This document shows, piece after piece, positions 42,695 to 54,614 of a stretch of 64,000 nucleotides of DNA. The DNA lies in the NCBI GenBank assembly GCA_036245805.1, contig BTRK01000006.1, positions 34,972,901 to 35,036,900 of the forward strand, read 5' to 3'. Under the pieces are notes generated by a model that was given only the letters and a program-made list of their open reading frames with translations, did no database searches and was not told the DNA's origin. A program made the translations under genes and the position numbers. The DNA comes from Pristionchus mayeri. Its lineage: Eukaryota > Nematoda > Chromadorea > Rhabditida > Neodiplogasteridae. Position 1 is the first letter of the stretch. Each line of letters starts with the position of its first letter.

Positions 42695-45600
42695 TCAGAC
42701 TGCTGAGACGGAGCTGTCGTTCTCTCCTTCGTCGTGGTGCTCGACGATGACGTGCTTCGCACCACCATTGAAGTTGAGGAAGGCAGAAGACGTCGCTGAT
42801 GACGTCGAACAGATCGAAGATCGGATGAAGAAACCACGACGGGAATTGGTAGATCCCGTGACCTGGAAGTGTGGGGATGAAACGCACCTTGAGGACAACA
42901 AGAGGAGAGAGAGAGAGGAGGAGGAGGAGGAGGAGGAGGAGGAGACAGGCATGCTATGGCGCAATTTCATATGCTGCACTGTGTGCTTCGGTCGCGTGGG
43001 ATTCCCTCCCCGCAATGGAATTGAGTGAGAATGAGAGCACGCTCTGTATCGAATGTCTAATGAGCAAAATATTGGACGCCTGGAGGCAGAAGCATGAGTA
43101 AGATGCAGTGGACTAGGGAATCTGCGGGCACAAATAAGGTGTTGAGAAAATCTTTGAAATATATTCTGCGTCAATACCAAGAAGGACAATCACGAGTTCG
43201 AAGCACATGCATCTTTTCTATTTGAAAACAACGAAATTGGAACTCTGATAATCGCCCAAGTATTTTTGAAATAATCTCCCATGCTTTGCTCTCTCTACAA
43301 TCACGGCGACACGAATCTACCTTTACATTGCTTCGTCCATTCGATTCCTCTCCTGATCGGTTGCTGTGACGGGCGCCGCCGTTCTCGTCGCCGTTAGCGT
43401 TGTTGAAGATGAGCGTCCGCCTGGAAAAGGGCACGTCCGGTTATGATCTGAAATTATCATTCTTCTCAAGTTGTACCTCTTCTTGTTCTCGCTGATGACT
43501 CTGTGTCTGCACAGCAGATAGTGCAGCTCTCTTCGGAGTTGAGTATTGAACAGCAAGTAAACAGTCGGATTCACCTAAAATAGATTCTCTCTTCCGCGTT
43601 AAGTAGAATTTCCTGAAATCAATTCACTCAGTATCAGTGATCTCTGTGCTCACACATAAGTGGCTATTTCAAAGTAGCACTCATATTTTCCGGAAGTGTT
43701 CGCCTTATTAGCAGTGTGGGGCATACCGTACCGAGTTGTTAATGAAGAAGAGGGAGGTCATGATGAAGTAGGCCCATTTGGAGTCGGAGACGTACGGCAG
43801 CCACTGCCACGTCGACCACGTCATCAGAAAGACGATGGAGACGAAGAAAAACTGCAAGAATATTTCAGTATTTTGTGTTTAAAAATGTAGAGAATGGGTA
43901 GTAATTCGGGGAAAAGAGGATGTTCTTACCTGAATGAACAATCGCATCTCCTTCTTACTCACTTGACTTCGAGGAGGTCGAACTGAGGGACCTGAGAATT
44001 CATCGATTCGCCTTCAATACGGATCATGGACATGACTATGGACAGTGGAAGAGGGTACGGTCTCTACCGCCAATAAACCACATAGTATGTGCTGTAGGAG
44101 ATGGCTAGATTTCTCTCGCAGGACCAGTGAAGAGACGAAGACACGGTTAACTCACCAGTGAACAACTGACCTCGATTGCAACCATTCTCCGATATGTTCA
44201 TCATCGCGTTCGCTTGCTGCAACTGATCATAATATATTTAAAGTACGCATATTGTGAAACATTATTCTATAGACCCCAATTTTTAAGTGAGTGAAAGAGT
44301 AACTCACCCGAGTCCGAATGGTCAACTGGTACTTTGCCATTGCCCGACCGCTCTCACGCACCTGTGGATATTATTTTCGATTAAACTTTTTCTTATTATT
44401 CTCCTCACATGCCTTATTTTGACGCCCACTTCAGAAAGCTTCTAAAACAGAAATACAAAAATTGTCTATGAGTAGTACCTTGATTATGATCACGGCGTAG
44501 GATACAATCATCAAGAGAAGTGTCAACGAGTTCACGCTCATGTCCACGTATTTGTACCTGGAATCCATTGTTAATATATTTTCAATAAAACAATGTTTCC
44601 TCACCAGGTGTCCATTGGCTGATACACAGTGATGTACATGCTGCTATCCCACAACGTATGACAACAGGGGAAGAGAGTTGGCAGCGAGACGAGAAACCCG
44701 AGAAAGTACCTGCAAAATTGTTCTCCAATCGGTTCTTATCTGCCATGAAAATAATCGCCAGGATCAGGATAATACAATTTCACATTTTTATGATCTATTG
44801 TCTACATTTTTCATCGTGGTTTCATCGATTTTTTAATGTTTTCATTAACCTCTGCATTAGTGGCGCTGTGCATCTCCGAGAAATGTTAAAATTCCTACAT
44901 GTTGCTGGCTATTACTCAACCGAATCTCTGCGAAAAAAAACGAGTCTGCAAGCCAATCTGTATGTCTTTCCAAGCTCTCGCGAAACCATTAATGGTCGAC
45001 TGTTCGATCGTTTTCTAATTTCCAGTGTTATTCAAAGTGACGAGGAAGGGCAATTGCTGTTCCTTCCGAGAGGCTTCAACCCGACTGTAGCACTCGCTCA
45101 TTGCTTCTATTCTCAGTATGTTGTCGGGGGAGGGGGGGGGGAGACGGGGAGGGAAATTGAGAGGCGAGGTCGATGCCTCCGCATTCATGCGCTTCAGCAG
45201 AGACTCACCCGAAGAAAATAATGGCTAGCGAGCGGCCGCGCGAAAACATCCACTTGTACTCCATCGGATATACGATTGAGACGAATCTGAAGAGGCACGC
45301 GATATTCACTGCGGAGAATGACCAAGAACACTGAGAAAGTCACGAACGGGTCAAGAGATAAAGAATGCGATAGTACTCTCAAGTCGGATGGTTAAGATCT
45401 CCATTATCTCATGTTTTGATGTATAGACTTCATGACCAAGCGAGAAAGGTGATTCAGAGGCAGAAAACAATCAGTATCTGACCGATTGCAAGCCATCAGT
45501 CCCAGCTGCAGTACTCCCGTATACCAGAAGAGATCGTAGAAGAAGAGCATGATGATGTTCCGCCACGCACTCTTGTCTACGTATCTGAGAAGCGATGTTT

Positions 45601-48211
45601 GTCATGTTTGACTATATTTTTTCAATATCTTTCTCCTCTTCCTGGTTTTCATTACTCATTTGGACAAGTACGTGCTTCTCTTGCGGTAAAAATACGGGTA
45701 TAAATACGTGATTGGTTCAATAGCGCGTGCGGAATTCAAAAGAGCACGAAAACATAAGATCTTGTTTTTCTTTAGCTCATGACTGCTCCCTCGCAAGCCG
45801 TTGAATTTTCGAACAGTCGGACATCAGAATGTGGTGCGAAGGTAACAGTATTGCCACGGGATCGCGAACTACAGAGACGAGTAGCACCAAAGTACAGACA
45901 AACCCTCTTATTTTGTAGCGCTCTCTCGACTAATATTTATACGGCGATGGAAATTGGCAGGAAATGGTCTGCGTCTTTCGAGTCTACACGTTCTCTCGAT
46001 GGGTACTCAGAGGGAGAGGAGATGAGCGAAGTGACTGACTGTGAGTGGAATGCAGTGGCGGGCAGGAGATGGACGATCGAGATTATGGCCATGACGATGT
46101 CGCAGATGGCGAGAGAGATGATGAACCAGTAACTGAAAAGCAACCATTTTGCAGGGAAATTGTGTTTTACTTCTGTCAGTCCCTCTTTCATGACGAGTGC
46201 AGCAATAATAATACGATATTAAATCCTGAAATGCACCCTCTCATGTTCACGCTCATTTCCCAGAAAGAAAGCACGAAACCTCTGCACTTTGGATAAATGG
46301 GTTGTAGTGTACTTAGAGTGTACAGAAGTGGAATCAGTGCTGGACCAATATGAATGCCACTTCCGGAAAATTGCCCACTCAAAACAAAAAAATCTTCTCC
46401 ATTCAGAGAACAGTGCCAGAGATCAGGCCTGTCCATCAAAATGACTCTTTAGTTCGACATTCCGGTTAGATTATAATACACAACGGAGCTGATTTTAAGA
46501 TTCTGAAAAGAGGAATGAAACATGGAAGCATCAAGTTCCTGCATCTAAATATGACATGATAATAAACATTTTCTTTCCTTTCGTATCTCTCGTCTTGCCA
46601 TGTTGAGATTCTTGAATAATAATGATGTGATACTCGGCGCAGAACAAATGCGGAAGCCTACTTCCTTCCCCGAAATGGATAGTCTTTTTCCTGCCGTTCT
46701 TTTTGTAGGAGAACTGCTCAGACAACCACAGAATCACTAATCGCTCTCCTAGACAGCTACAATGCATATCCTTGGAATTTACACGAGAAAAGCTACTGTA
46801 ATCTTTTCTATAATGGAATTACTCACACCCACTGTTGGATACGCAATAGAAAAAATTGAAGATATTTTCGTTCAGGGTCCCACTGTTATCCCTACAGTTA
46901 TCCTGAGAGAGTCTGACGACGTGCTTTATTTTGACATTAAAGAAGGAGTGTCAGCAAAGTTAAATTTTTGACGCTTTCATAACCATGACCTAGACAATCA
47001 TCCAACGATCATAGAGCGAGCAAAGAGGATAGGCAAAGGTCAATCGCATAGCTCAGTGGTAAAACAGTCGCCGCGTAATCGGAAGGTTGCGGGTTCGAAT
47101 CTCACTAGTTTTTGAAAAATATTCTAGATATTTGAATTCCCACACGTCCCTTCCCTTCAAGCCCTCCTTGGCATTCTGCCAACGAATGATAACTCGGTTC
47201 AAAATAGAGATAGGCATTTGAAATTTTCAGAATCTCTTATGGTTGTACAAATGTCGGTCATGGTTATGATAACGTCAAAATTTCAATTTTGCTGACAGTC
47301 CTTCTTTAAATCCCGCTGTGGTTCTCTGGATTTTTATGGATAGCTTTTTCATGGGAACTTGTTGCAAACGGGATGCAAATTTATCCGCACAATGCTTTCT
47401 CCTCACCTCGTCGCAGATCTCATCGTAGCACTTCGGGCGATGCCGATGAGGATGAGGATGTTGGAGATGAGGGCGAAACTGAGCATCACCGACCAGATTG
47501 AGACTGCTATTAAGTCGTCCCGTCGCTCCTCCGCCGTCCTGAACGAGATTTTTATAATTTATTTTCATTTGAGAAATTTAAACCGTACATATTGAGATAT
47601 TCATTTTCATAATCAACGTGGCTGCTTTGTTTATGACTATTGTTTGCTATGGCGCGGAAATCGAAAGGACAATCCCTCAATGTCTGGAATACATAAGCGA
47701 AATGCACTCGAAAAAAGACAGTGTCTGTCAATCCGTGCTGTCGCAGATGAAAATTTAAGTCTATACTTTCGGATCATAAATACTTTCTTGATCTACCCCT
47801 TTACTGGCTTCAATAATTCTTTCACACGAACACATCACACATATCGGCAAATGCCTAGGATTGGAATGTTTGAACTCTTTGAAAACCAATACTTTAATCC
47901 TGATGTTAAAAAATACATAATTGATTTACAAATCCCATAGAGATTAGTAGGTCGAGTAATGAGTTCAGAATGTTAAACTTTGATTTTTCCGTAATCCTTC
48001 GCACAGCCACAAGTAAACATTTCTTTCCGGTCAGACTCCTCGCACCAAACATCAAAGATGGTCGGTCCCCAATTGCCCAGAAAATAATTTCGAAATGCCC
48101 AATTGGTAGTTAATGGAGCAGGTTCCCTTACAGGAGAGCCCATATGGTGAGACATTCGGGATCCCGTCGCCATTCCTTGAAGATACTCCTGTTGCCGCAC
48201 GTTTCGTTCAT
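42695..48211 (-). CDS. Nematode-type 7TM receptor (Srx/Srsx-like)
   Basis: Rhodopsin-like orphan receptor, 449 residues, fourteen minus-strand exons: 48211-48132, 47538-47407, 46132-46007, 45584-45483, 45286-45209, 44709-44605, 44557-44479, 44361-44308, 44222-44171, 43991-43930, 43851-43732, 43574-43477, 43420-43327, 42862-42695; phases match. N-terminus MNETCGNRSIFKEW has an N-glycosylation site. TM1 SFALISNILILIGI, TM2 SLAICDIVMAIISIVHL, TM3 ending LMACNRFVSIVYPMEY (NRF in place of DRY), TM6 FFFVSIVFLMTW, TM7 NNSVNPTVYLLFN. The Ser-rich tail ends SSVSAV, a possible PDZ ligand. The donor at 46007 is weak and the 56-nt intron before 43420 is short. The ATG is 5 nt after gtgcag, a likely spliced-leader site. 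Family named from NRF/FPxxY-like and KKEMRLFIQ-type patterns; a neuropeptide-receptor relationship is possible. Confidence 0.8.
42915..42943 (+). repeat. GAG trinucleotide repeat
   Basis: About nine to ten GAG units in the last intron of the Srx/Srsx-like receptor. Confidence 0.85.
47040..47112 (+). pseudogene. tRNA-like sequence, Thr(CGT)-like, degenerate
   Basis: Shows TAGCTCAGTGGTA (A box) and GGTTCGAATC (B box) with CGTAA at the anticodon position, but the anticodon stem is only three pairs and the acceptor ends do not pair. It sits antisense in an intron of the Srx/Srsx-like receptor. Confidence 0.4.
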
Positions 48212-48455
48212 TGCCCTGCACCGAAAGATCGTGAAAACACTCGACACGAGAAGTTCGAGAGGCGCCATAATCGAAAATAGAGTAATGAGCGAAAGGATGA
48301 TAATCAAGTGTTATTCATCCCTTGAGAATTCTTCGGACGACCAGCAAAGTTAAGGACATTGTTTACGATGAATCTGTGCGACCGTTGATCACACAACTGT
48401 GTCGTTTTATGAACTTCGTCAATGACTACTGAGTACTTCCTATATCATATATAGA

Positions 48456-48725
48456 CTACATGACCAAACATGTGGCTATTTCGAAAGAGACCGGACTGAA
48501 GCCAGGTGAAGAAATGCAGTCAGTCGCCACGCTCTTTTCGAATCCGTGTATATCTAAGCGTTCATTATAAATTCTGAGTGGCAGTCGCAGCGTGCGAGTG
48601 AATACACAAAAGACGACACTGAGTAGGCAGTAGAATAGGAAGAGAGGGACAGGGATCAGGCAGTAGAGAACGAGCAGGTTGAAGATGAAGTAGGAGAGAT
48701 AACATACGACTACAATCGGAGACTT
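48456..48725 (-). CDS. Possible terminal exon with two hydrophobic segments
   Basis: Ninety-codon open frame from acceptor ctttcgcag to TAG, just upstream of the Srx/Srsx-like receptor start. Encodes SPIVVVCYLSYFIFNLLVLY and IPVPLFLFYCLLSVVFCVF followed by RTLRLPLRIYNE. Could be the last exon of a small two-pass protein whose first exon is near 52.0 kb, or a relic. Not assigned to a family. Confidence 0.3.
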   Translation of the reverse strand, partial: KSPIVVVCYLSYFIFNLLVLYCLIPVPLFLFYCLLSVVFCVFTRTLRLPLRIYNERLDIHGFEKSVATDCISSPGFSPVSFEIATCLVM

Positions 48726-51700
48726 CTGCGAAAGAAGGAACGCATGCGCCATTTACAGAAAGTGACATGTATATTATGACGAGGAAATGAGAGTTAGAAT
48801 CAGCAGAGAGTTAGCTCTGGTCCCTTTTTTCCCGTGCCGATTTCTGACGCGGAAGGAAAAGTGCGAGAAAAGAGGGGGCATTTGAGGAAGAGATTGAGGA
48901 GGGGAAGGACCTACGAGTCACATATCACGACGAGTCGCACTGACGATAATTCGACCTGAAGGAGGAGAGAGGGGGCAGAGAGAGGGAAGAGAGGGAGGGG
49001 GGAGAGGGTAAGGGGCACGACCCGAAGGAACTGCTCCTCCGTCCTCACAATGATTGCAATAAGTGCGGCCTGGTGGAAAATATTCGAATTTCGTTGGAGT
49101 GGAAGGGGGAGGGACGGAGGGATGAGCAGAGGGAGGAGTCGAACACTTGTACGATTCCTTGATTAGCAGAGGAGAAGCTGAGCTCCCTGCTGATACACAA
49201 CTGCGCACTATCGAAGGGAAACGGATGAGAAGAAGGAGGCGGAGAAGGAGAAATACAGGAGAGATTGCAGCCATGCTCGAGTGGGCACGAGAAAGCATCT
49301 TATTGTGTCGGAGTGAGGGGAGAGATGAAGAGGGAAGGGCGTACTGTCAAAGGACCATGGACAGCAGAGCAGCGATGAGCGTCAGTTGCCTAATCGAGAA
49401 GGGGTCGCTGAATTAGTTAGTCTTCGAGAGTAGCATGAATAGTGCACGAAAGGTACTCCAGCCGATAAATCGAGAAGGAGAAAAAGCAGACGAGACATCG
49501 CACTGCTTTTTCGCCACCATCGACTAATTGGAACTAGAGAATTGTTCGAGAACACTAACAGACCCATGACGAATGCTTTCTCTCTCGTCCACTACAAGAC
49601 TGATTTAGGTGCAGCCAAGCCCGATATAAACATTTTTTCACCTGCGATGCTCAGTGTGCACGAGAAACTCATTTCCTGTGCAGGAAAATCAGCACATCGA
49701 AAACAAGCCTCTCAGGCATGCACCAACCCCTACGCGAAAACAAAAGGGGAGGGGTTCATCACATAATCTGAGTCCATTCTTGGTCTTCATTACTCTTTTA
49801 ACAACGACCTTTCTCAGTGGGCGGAATGCACGGCAGAAACGGCAGAAAAAATGAGGTTGCGCGTATGGGAGAGCGAGACAGATTGGAGGGGAGGAGAGAG
49901 GGCCGTTCTTGCGGGGAATCGAAGGAGGAAGAGGTGGTGGTGCCCTCATTCACATGCAAGCCCAGGCCATAAACCAATTTTCGCCCTTCGTCTTCTATCG
50001 TAGAACGAAGTTATTGTTTGCCGCCAGAAAATTATGTTGATCAAAACCTTCGACCGTTCACTTTCGAAACCACGAGGCAATGCCCGGATTTTTGCTCGTT
50101 CCACTGAGAGCCATCCATGTTTTGAGGGAATCTCGGGATACTGTATAGCGTATACTAAGCGGATTCTGGATGAACTAGGCATGCAATTTGTTAATCTGGG
50201 CGGTAGAAGGGCAGAAAAGTTAATGAGAGGAATGGGAAGGGACAGAGAGGAGGAAGAAGGAAGACGTGAGTGAGTGTGAAATGAGATGATGGTCATCTTA
50301 GTGGTGGAGGGAAACGAAGAGGAGACGACGATGAGAAGTCACGACACCAGAGGAGAAGAGAACGTGAACGGAGACGAACGGGAATCCAGACAGGAATTGT
50401 GATGGGAACCTAATCTGGATTGTCACCGCAGCATACTGTACTTGAGTACACAGGAAGAGTGCACGTGTGGATTGTAGCTCCCGACAAGTAAACGGGAAAT
50501 TGGAGTGAGGCGAGAAGGGGGAGACCAAGAGTGAGGGCCTCCTCTGATTGTGAGCAACCACCTCTCCGGTTGCTACCTTCTTTCTCCCAGAAACGGTGAC
50601 CAAAAAGCGAGACAAGCGCGCATTTAACGAGAAGAAAACGGAAAACGAGAATAAAGCACGGAAGCCTCAAGGCAAATTCCAGGTATTGCGACTGGCGTGC
50701 AGCATGAGCAGTTAGCTGAGATTACAGAGGGAGAGAGCATCTCCTATCTATTATTCAGGAAGTGGAGAGAAGAGCAGAAGGACGAGGAAGAAACGCGGAG
50801 AAGATGCAGAGGAGGTGAGCAGATTTGAAGGTCCATCTCTGACTCTTCCTCCCCCCTTGCAAAACCACTTTCCAGCTATCAGCGAATTACTACAATTTTG
50901 CGATAATTGCGTCAACGACTTAGAAAACGAACGGTCTTCGTGTGGCATTAGACATTTTGAAAGATCGGCCACAGCCATGTTTTGCTGCCAGGAAAGCAGC
51001 AAATTCGATTCGAAAAAAAGGTGATGTGCATAGGGGAAAGAGAAACTGTAAGTGGATGAGTCGACTACCTCTTGGATGTTTAGGGACAGAGAGAGGGAGA
51101 GAAGGGGAAAGATCGCAAGAGACTCATGAGAGATTTGATTATAAGAGAGGAGATCCCTCTCGATTCGTGATGGAATATGAAAACGTAGAAGTGGCTGAGA
51201 GGAGGAAGGAAGATTGCGAACAGAGCGAGTCTCGAATGAATCTTCAATTCACTCCCTCTCTCTCTCTGTTTCCCTCCTTCTCCCTCCTATCAAACGAGTC
51301 GCTCGTAGAAATGAAGGCGCCACTCATAAGATACTGTGTTCCTTGTAAGCGAGCAATAGGCAAATTGGATCGACGGAGAGTCACAATTTGCAAAAGGAGC
51401 GCTTTCTCCCTTGGACGACGCAGGAAAACAAAAGGATTCTGCAATGACGACAGGAACTACACGAAACGTGATAGGGGCTGATAGGAGAAATGGGAGAGAA
51501 TGGGAAGGAAGAGGGGAAGAGCATACGTCTATTCTCAGTTTCTCCCCTTCGAGAGGGCGTTGAAGAGGAACTGAGAAGTGACTCCCACCGTGTGAACGAA
51601 ACGGGGCGGAAAGTCTCACAGATACTACTCAAGTCGAATCGACCGCCTCTCAAATGATGTATTGTCGATGAACAGTTGGGAGAGAGAAACGACACCAGAT

Positions 51701-52766
51701 AGCTCCTATTTCTTGAGTTAACGACATCGCAAACATCTTCTCTCAGCTCAGAACACAGACATCAGACAATCTAATTGGCACTAGTTCCTCTTTGAAAATT
51801 TGATTTCATGTTTTCATGACACTCAAGTTTTCGCAAGCGGCACTTCAGCCCTCTAGAGCATCGAAAATATTATTGTCTCAAAATCGTGTGCAGCTTTTCT
51901 TGAAATTCATCAAAAGACGGAAAATAGTCTGTGGTTTCCAATATGGCTGTTTTCACTGCAAGTTTCGAAGCGTGGGTAGGGAAGGGAACCTGTTAACGGG
52001 CGTCGTTCCATCGTAATCCCAGCTGTGGTTCCCATAGAGCAGCTCCAGCAGATTCATCACCGCTCCATGCACTGAAACAACAGCGGATCAGAACGTTGAA
52101 AGATTTACGAGAGCAAATATGTGGATATCGTATCGACTACAGCAAAACAGTGACTATGCAGAAAAACTGAATTAACAAGATGCTGGGAAAATGGAGCCTG
52201 AGAAGCATATGCTGATTAATGGCAGGTGATCAACAAATACAAATGTTTAGCTCACTAATTGGTTCGAATTATTCCGCCCCAATTAGTGAGCAGGAAAGAG
52301 GTGAACATGCACTCTTGCACATGTTCAGACTCGCGATTCAAGCACTCTATTCGTCGGCCACTATTGTTCGTTTCGACTTTTTTATGCAAGTCCCTCTGCG
52401 AATTTCATCTATCGAAATCACAACAGGAGGGCGATCATGTCTGTTTTAGCTCCAATTGCACCGAATGCATAGAAATATTCGCAATTCGTAGCAATATAAA
52501 AAAGCAGCGAAATGATGTGAAATATCATCATGGCGAATGTGACATTTGCGCAGTTCAAGTAATGTATAAACCATTCATAGCTACTGCAATGTTCAGCACT
52601 TCTCATTCCACATGAGATTTTGCAGGTTCGAGAGACGAAAGAGCAAATGGAAGATGAAGAAAAGGCAGGATTCATGGGAACACTCTGCTTCGTAGCAGGA
52701 AATGCTCCGTCTCGAGGCATATGAGTGACTATCTGAGAGAATTGAGCAAATCTACCTATGAGCCGT
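48726..52766. other. Purine-rich intergenic region (plus strand)
   Basis: Apart from the weak exon candidate at 51990-52071, no gene supported. The plus strand is G/A-rich over about 48800-51600, so the minus strand, upstream of the Srx/Srsx-like receptor, is pyrimidine-rich. The long frames (179 codons plus at 50942; 126 codons minus at 49298) follow this bias and lack domain features. Confidence 0.5.
51990..52071 (-). CDS. Possible first exon (MNLLELLYGNHSWDYDGTTP)
   Basis: Exon-like block between acceptor tgtttcag and donors gttaac or gttccc. It carries an ATG at 52057-52055 and an NHS glycosylation sequon. With the gttaac donor it is in phase (0) with the two-segment exon at 48456-48725. 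Weak evidence. Confidence 0.3.
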
Positions 52767-54612
52767 ACAGTGAAAAATAAAGTGCCGATTTTAAGATCTC
52801 CGTAGGGGTATCTTTTCACGTAGAGTTCGAAAATCGACCTTAGGAAGCCGTATCTCTGACCCCTCATTTCGTGCATTTTGCCCTACCTGGGTGGTCGGTT
52901 TTTGAATCTTTTGAACGGCTCATCCAAACCCATACATATATGGTTATTCTGAAAGATCTCGACGAGATAAGCATTTTCACTGTTGAAAGTGAAGGGCTAG
53001 CTCATCGTTGAAAAAAGTTACGGCCGTTTGAATTCGAAAATTTGTCGAAAAATTGCCGACCTGAAAAATTTTTTGGGGGCTGTCGTTTTGTAATTAGTAG
53101 CATTAAAACCGCTATGAAAAAATACCACTAATGCCAATTTTGCAGCGAAAAATTCGTTCCCCTAAGATGTTTCCTGGTTCTCGCAAGATGCCGCTGTGCA
53201 GATTTCCCGATATTTCAAATCAACAACATTCAACAGCAAAACATGGCATTCACTCTCATTGAGAGTCATTGATGTTTTTAGTTTATTTTTAATATATTTG
53301 AAACATTTTGAGCAGTTGAAACCTTATCTAAGTGAACATCAGCTCTATTGACAGCGTTTCAATGTGATTTGAGCCTGTGGTACACGTTTGGCCTTTGTTT
53401 TGACAACGATATCTCTACAACCAAAGGTACTACAGTTAACAGATCTTAAATATAAAGCATATGTGATATTATAATTAATAATAATTTGTTTCGGAACCAT
53501 TCCGGTCCATTCCAAGTATATTGTAGTGCGTAATTTACCAATTCCGGGTTCCTGCCTCACCAATTCCTGCTCGAAGCGGGCTCAAACTTAATTTTTAAGC
53601 ACTCTAATGTCAAAATTCATATTCTACGAGTGAAAATGTTCCAGAAAAATTGTTACAAAAGTAAAATTAAAGAAACAATATTTTTTCACATTTTTGCCCC
53701 TGGGGTAGTAAGGGGTGAAAATGTCGAAATCATGGATACGTATGAAAACGTAATATCTTGGTGTATTTTCACTCGTAGAATACGAATTTTAACATTAGCA
53801 CGCTTAAATATTAAGTTTGAGCCCGCTTCGAGCAGGAATTGGTGAGGCAGGAACACGGAATTGGTAAATTACGCACTACAATATACTTGGAATGGACCGG
53901 AATGGTTCCGAAACAAATTATTATTAATTATAATAACACATATGCTTTATATTTAAGATCTGTTAACTGTAGTACCTTTGGTTGTAGAGATATCGTTGTC
54001 AAAACAAAGGCCAAACGTGTACCACAGGCTCAAATCACATTGAAACGCTGTCAATCGAGCTCTTCACTTAGATAAGGTTTCAACTGCTCAAAATGTTTCA
54101 AATATATTAAAAATAAACTAAAAACATCAATGACTCTCAACGAGAGTGAATGCCATGTTTTGCTGTTGAATGTTGTTGATTTGAAATATCGGGAAATCTG
54201 CACAGCGGCATCTTGCGAGAACCAGGAAACATCTTAGGGGAACGAATTTTTCGCTGAAAAATTGGAATTAGGGGTGCTTTTTCATAGCGGTTTTAATGCT
54301 ACTAATTAAAAAACGACAGCCCCCAAAATATTTTTCAGGTCGGCAATTTTTCGACAAATTTTCGATTTCAAAGATGAGCTAGCCCTTCTCTTTCAACAGT
54401 GAAAATGCTTATCTCGTCGAGATCTTTCAGAATAACCATATATGTATGGGGTTTGGATGAGCCGTTCAAAAGATTCAAAAACCGACCACCCAGGTAGGGC
54501 AAAATGCACGAAATGAGGGGTCAGAGATACGGCTTCCTAAGGTCGATTTTCGAACTCTACGTGAAAAGTTATCCCTAGGGAGATCTTAAAATCGGCACTT
54601 TATTTTTCACTG
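52767..54612. mobile_element. 1.85-kb Tc1/mariner-type foldback element
   Basis: Bounded by TA on both sides (52765-52766, 54613-54614), it begins CAGTGAAAAATAAAGTGCCG and ends with the exact complement. The arms (about 52767-53640 and 53764-54612) are near-identical inverted copies around a loop of about 120 nt. CAGTG termini and TA target sites are typical of the Tc1/mariner superfamily. Each arm holds a mirror-image open frame of 72-78 codons (53563-53345 minus; 53839-54075 plus) sharing GIGKLRTTIYLEWTGMVPKQ; it is not a recognisable transposase. Non-autonomous. Confidence 0.88.
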
Positions 54613-54614
54613 TA

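Noticed and set aside
42669..43028. Plus-strand 119-codon frame with a Glu run
   Set aside because: Antisense to the last exon and intron of the Srx/Srsx-like receptor; the Glu run is the GAG microsatellite.
48918..49298. Minus-strand 126-codon frame beginning with a signal-peptide-like segment (SPVFLLLRLLLLIRF)
   Set aside because: The frame follows a pyrimidine-rich tract that automatically yields Leu/Ser/Pro runs; no downstream exon in matching phase was found.
50942..51481. Plus-strand 179-codon frame rich in Arg/Lys/Glu
   Set aside because: Explained by the purine bias of 48.8-51.6 kb; no motif and no splice partners.
52418..52876. Minus-strand 152-codon frame with a hydrophobic stretch (MMIFHIISLLFYIA)
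   Set aside because: Runs across the boundary of the foldback element and has no splice partners; likely chance.
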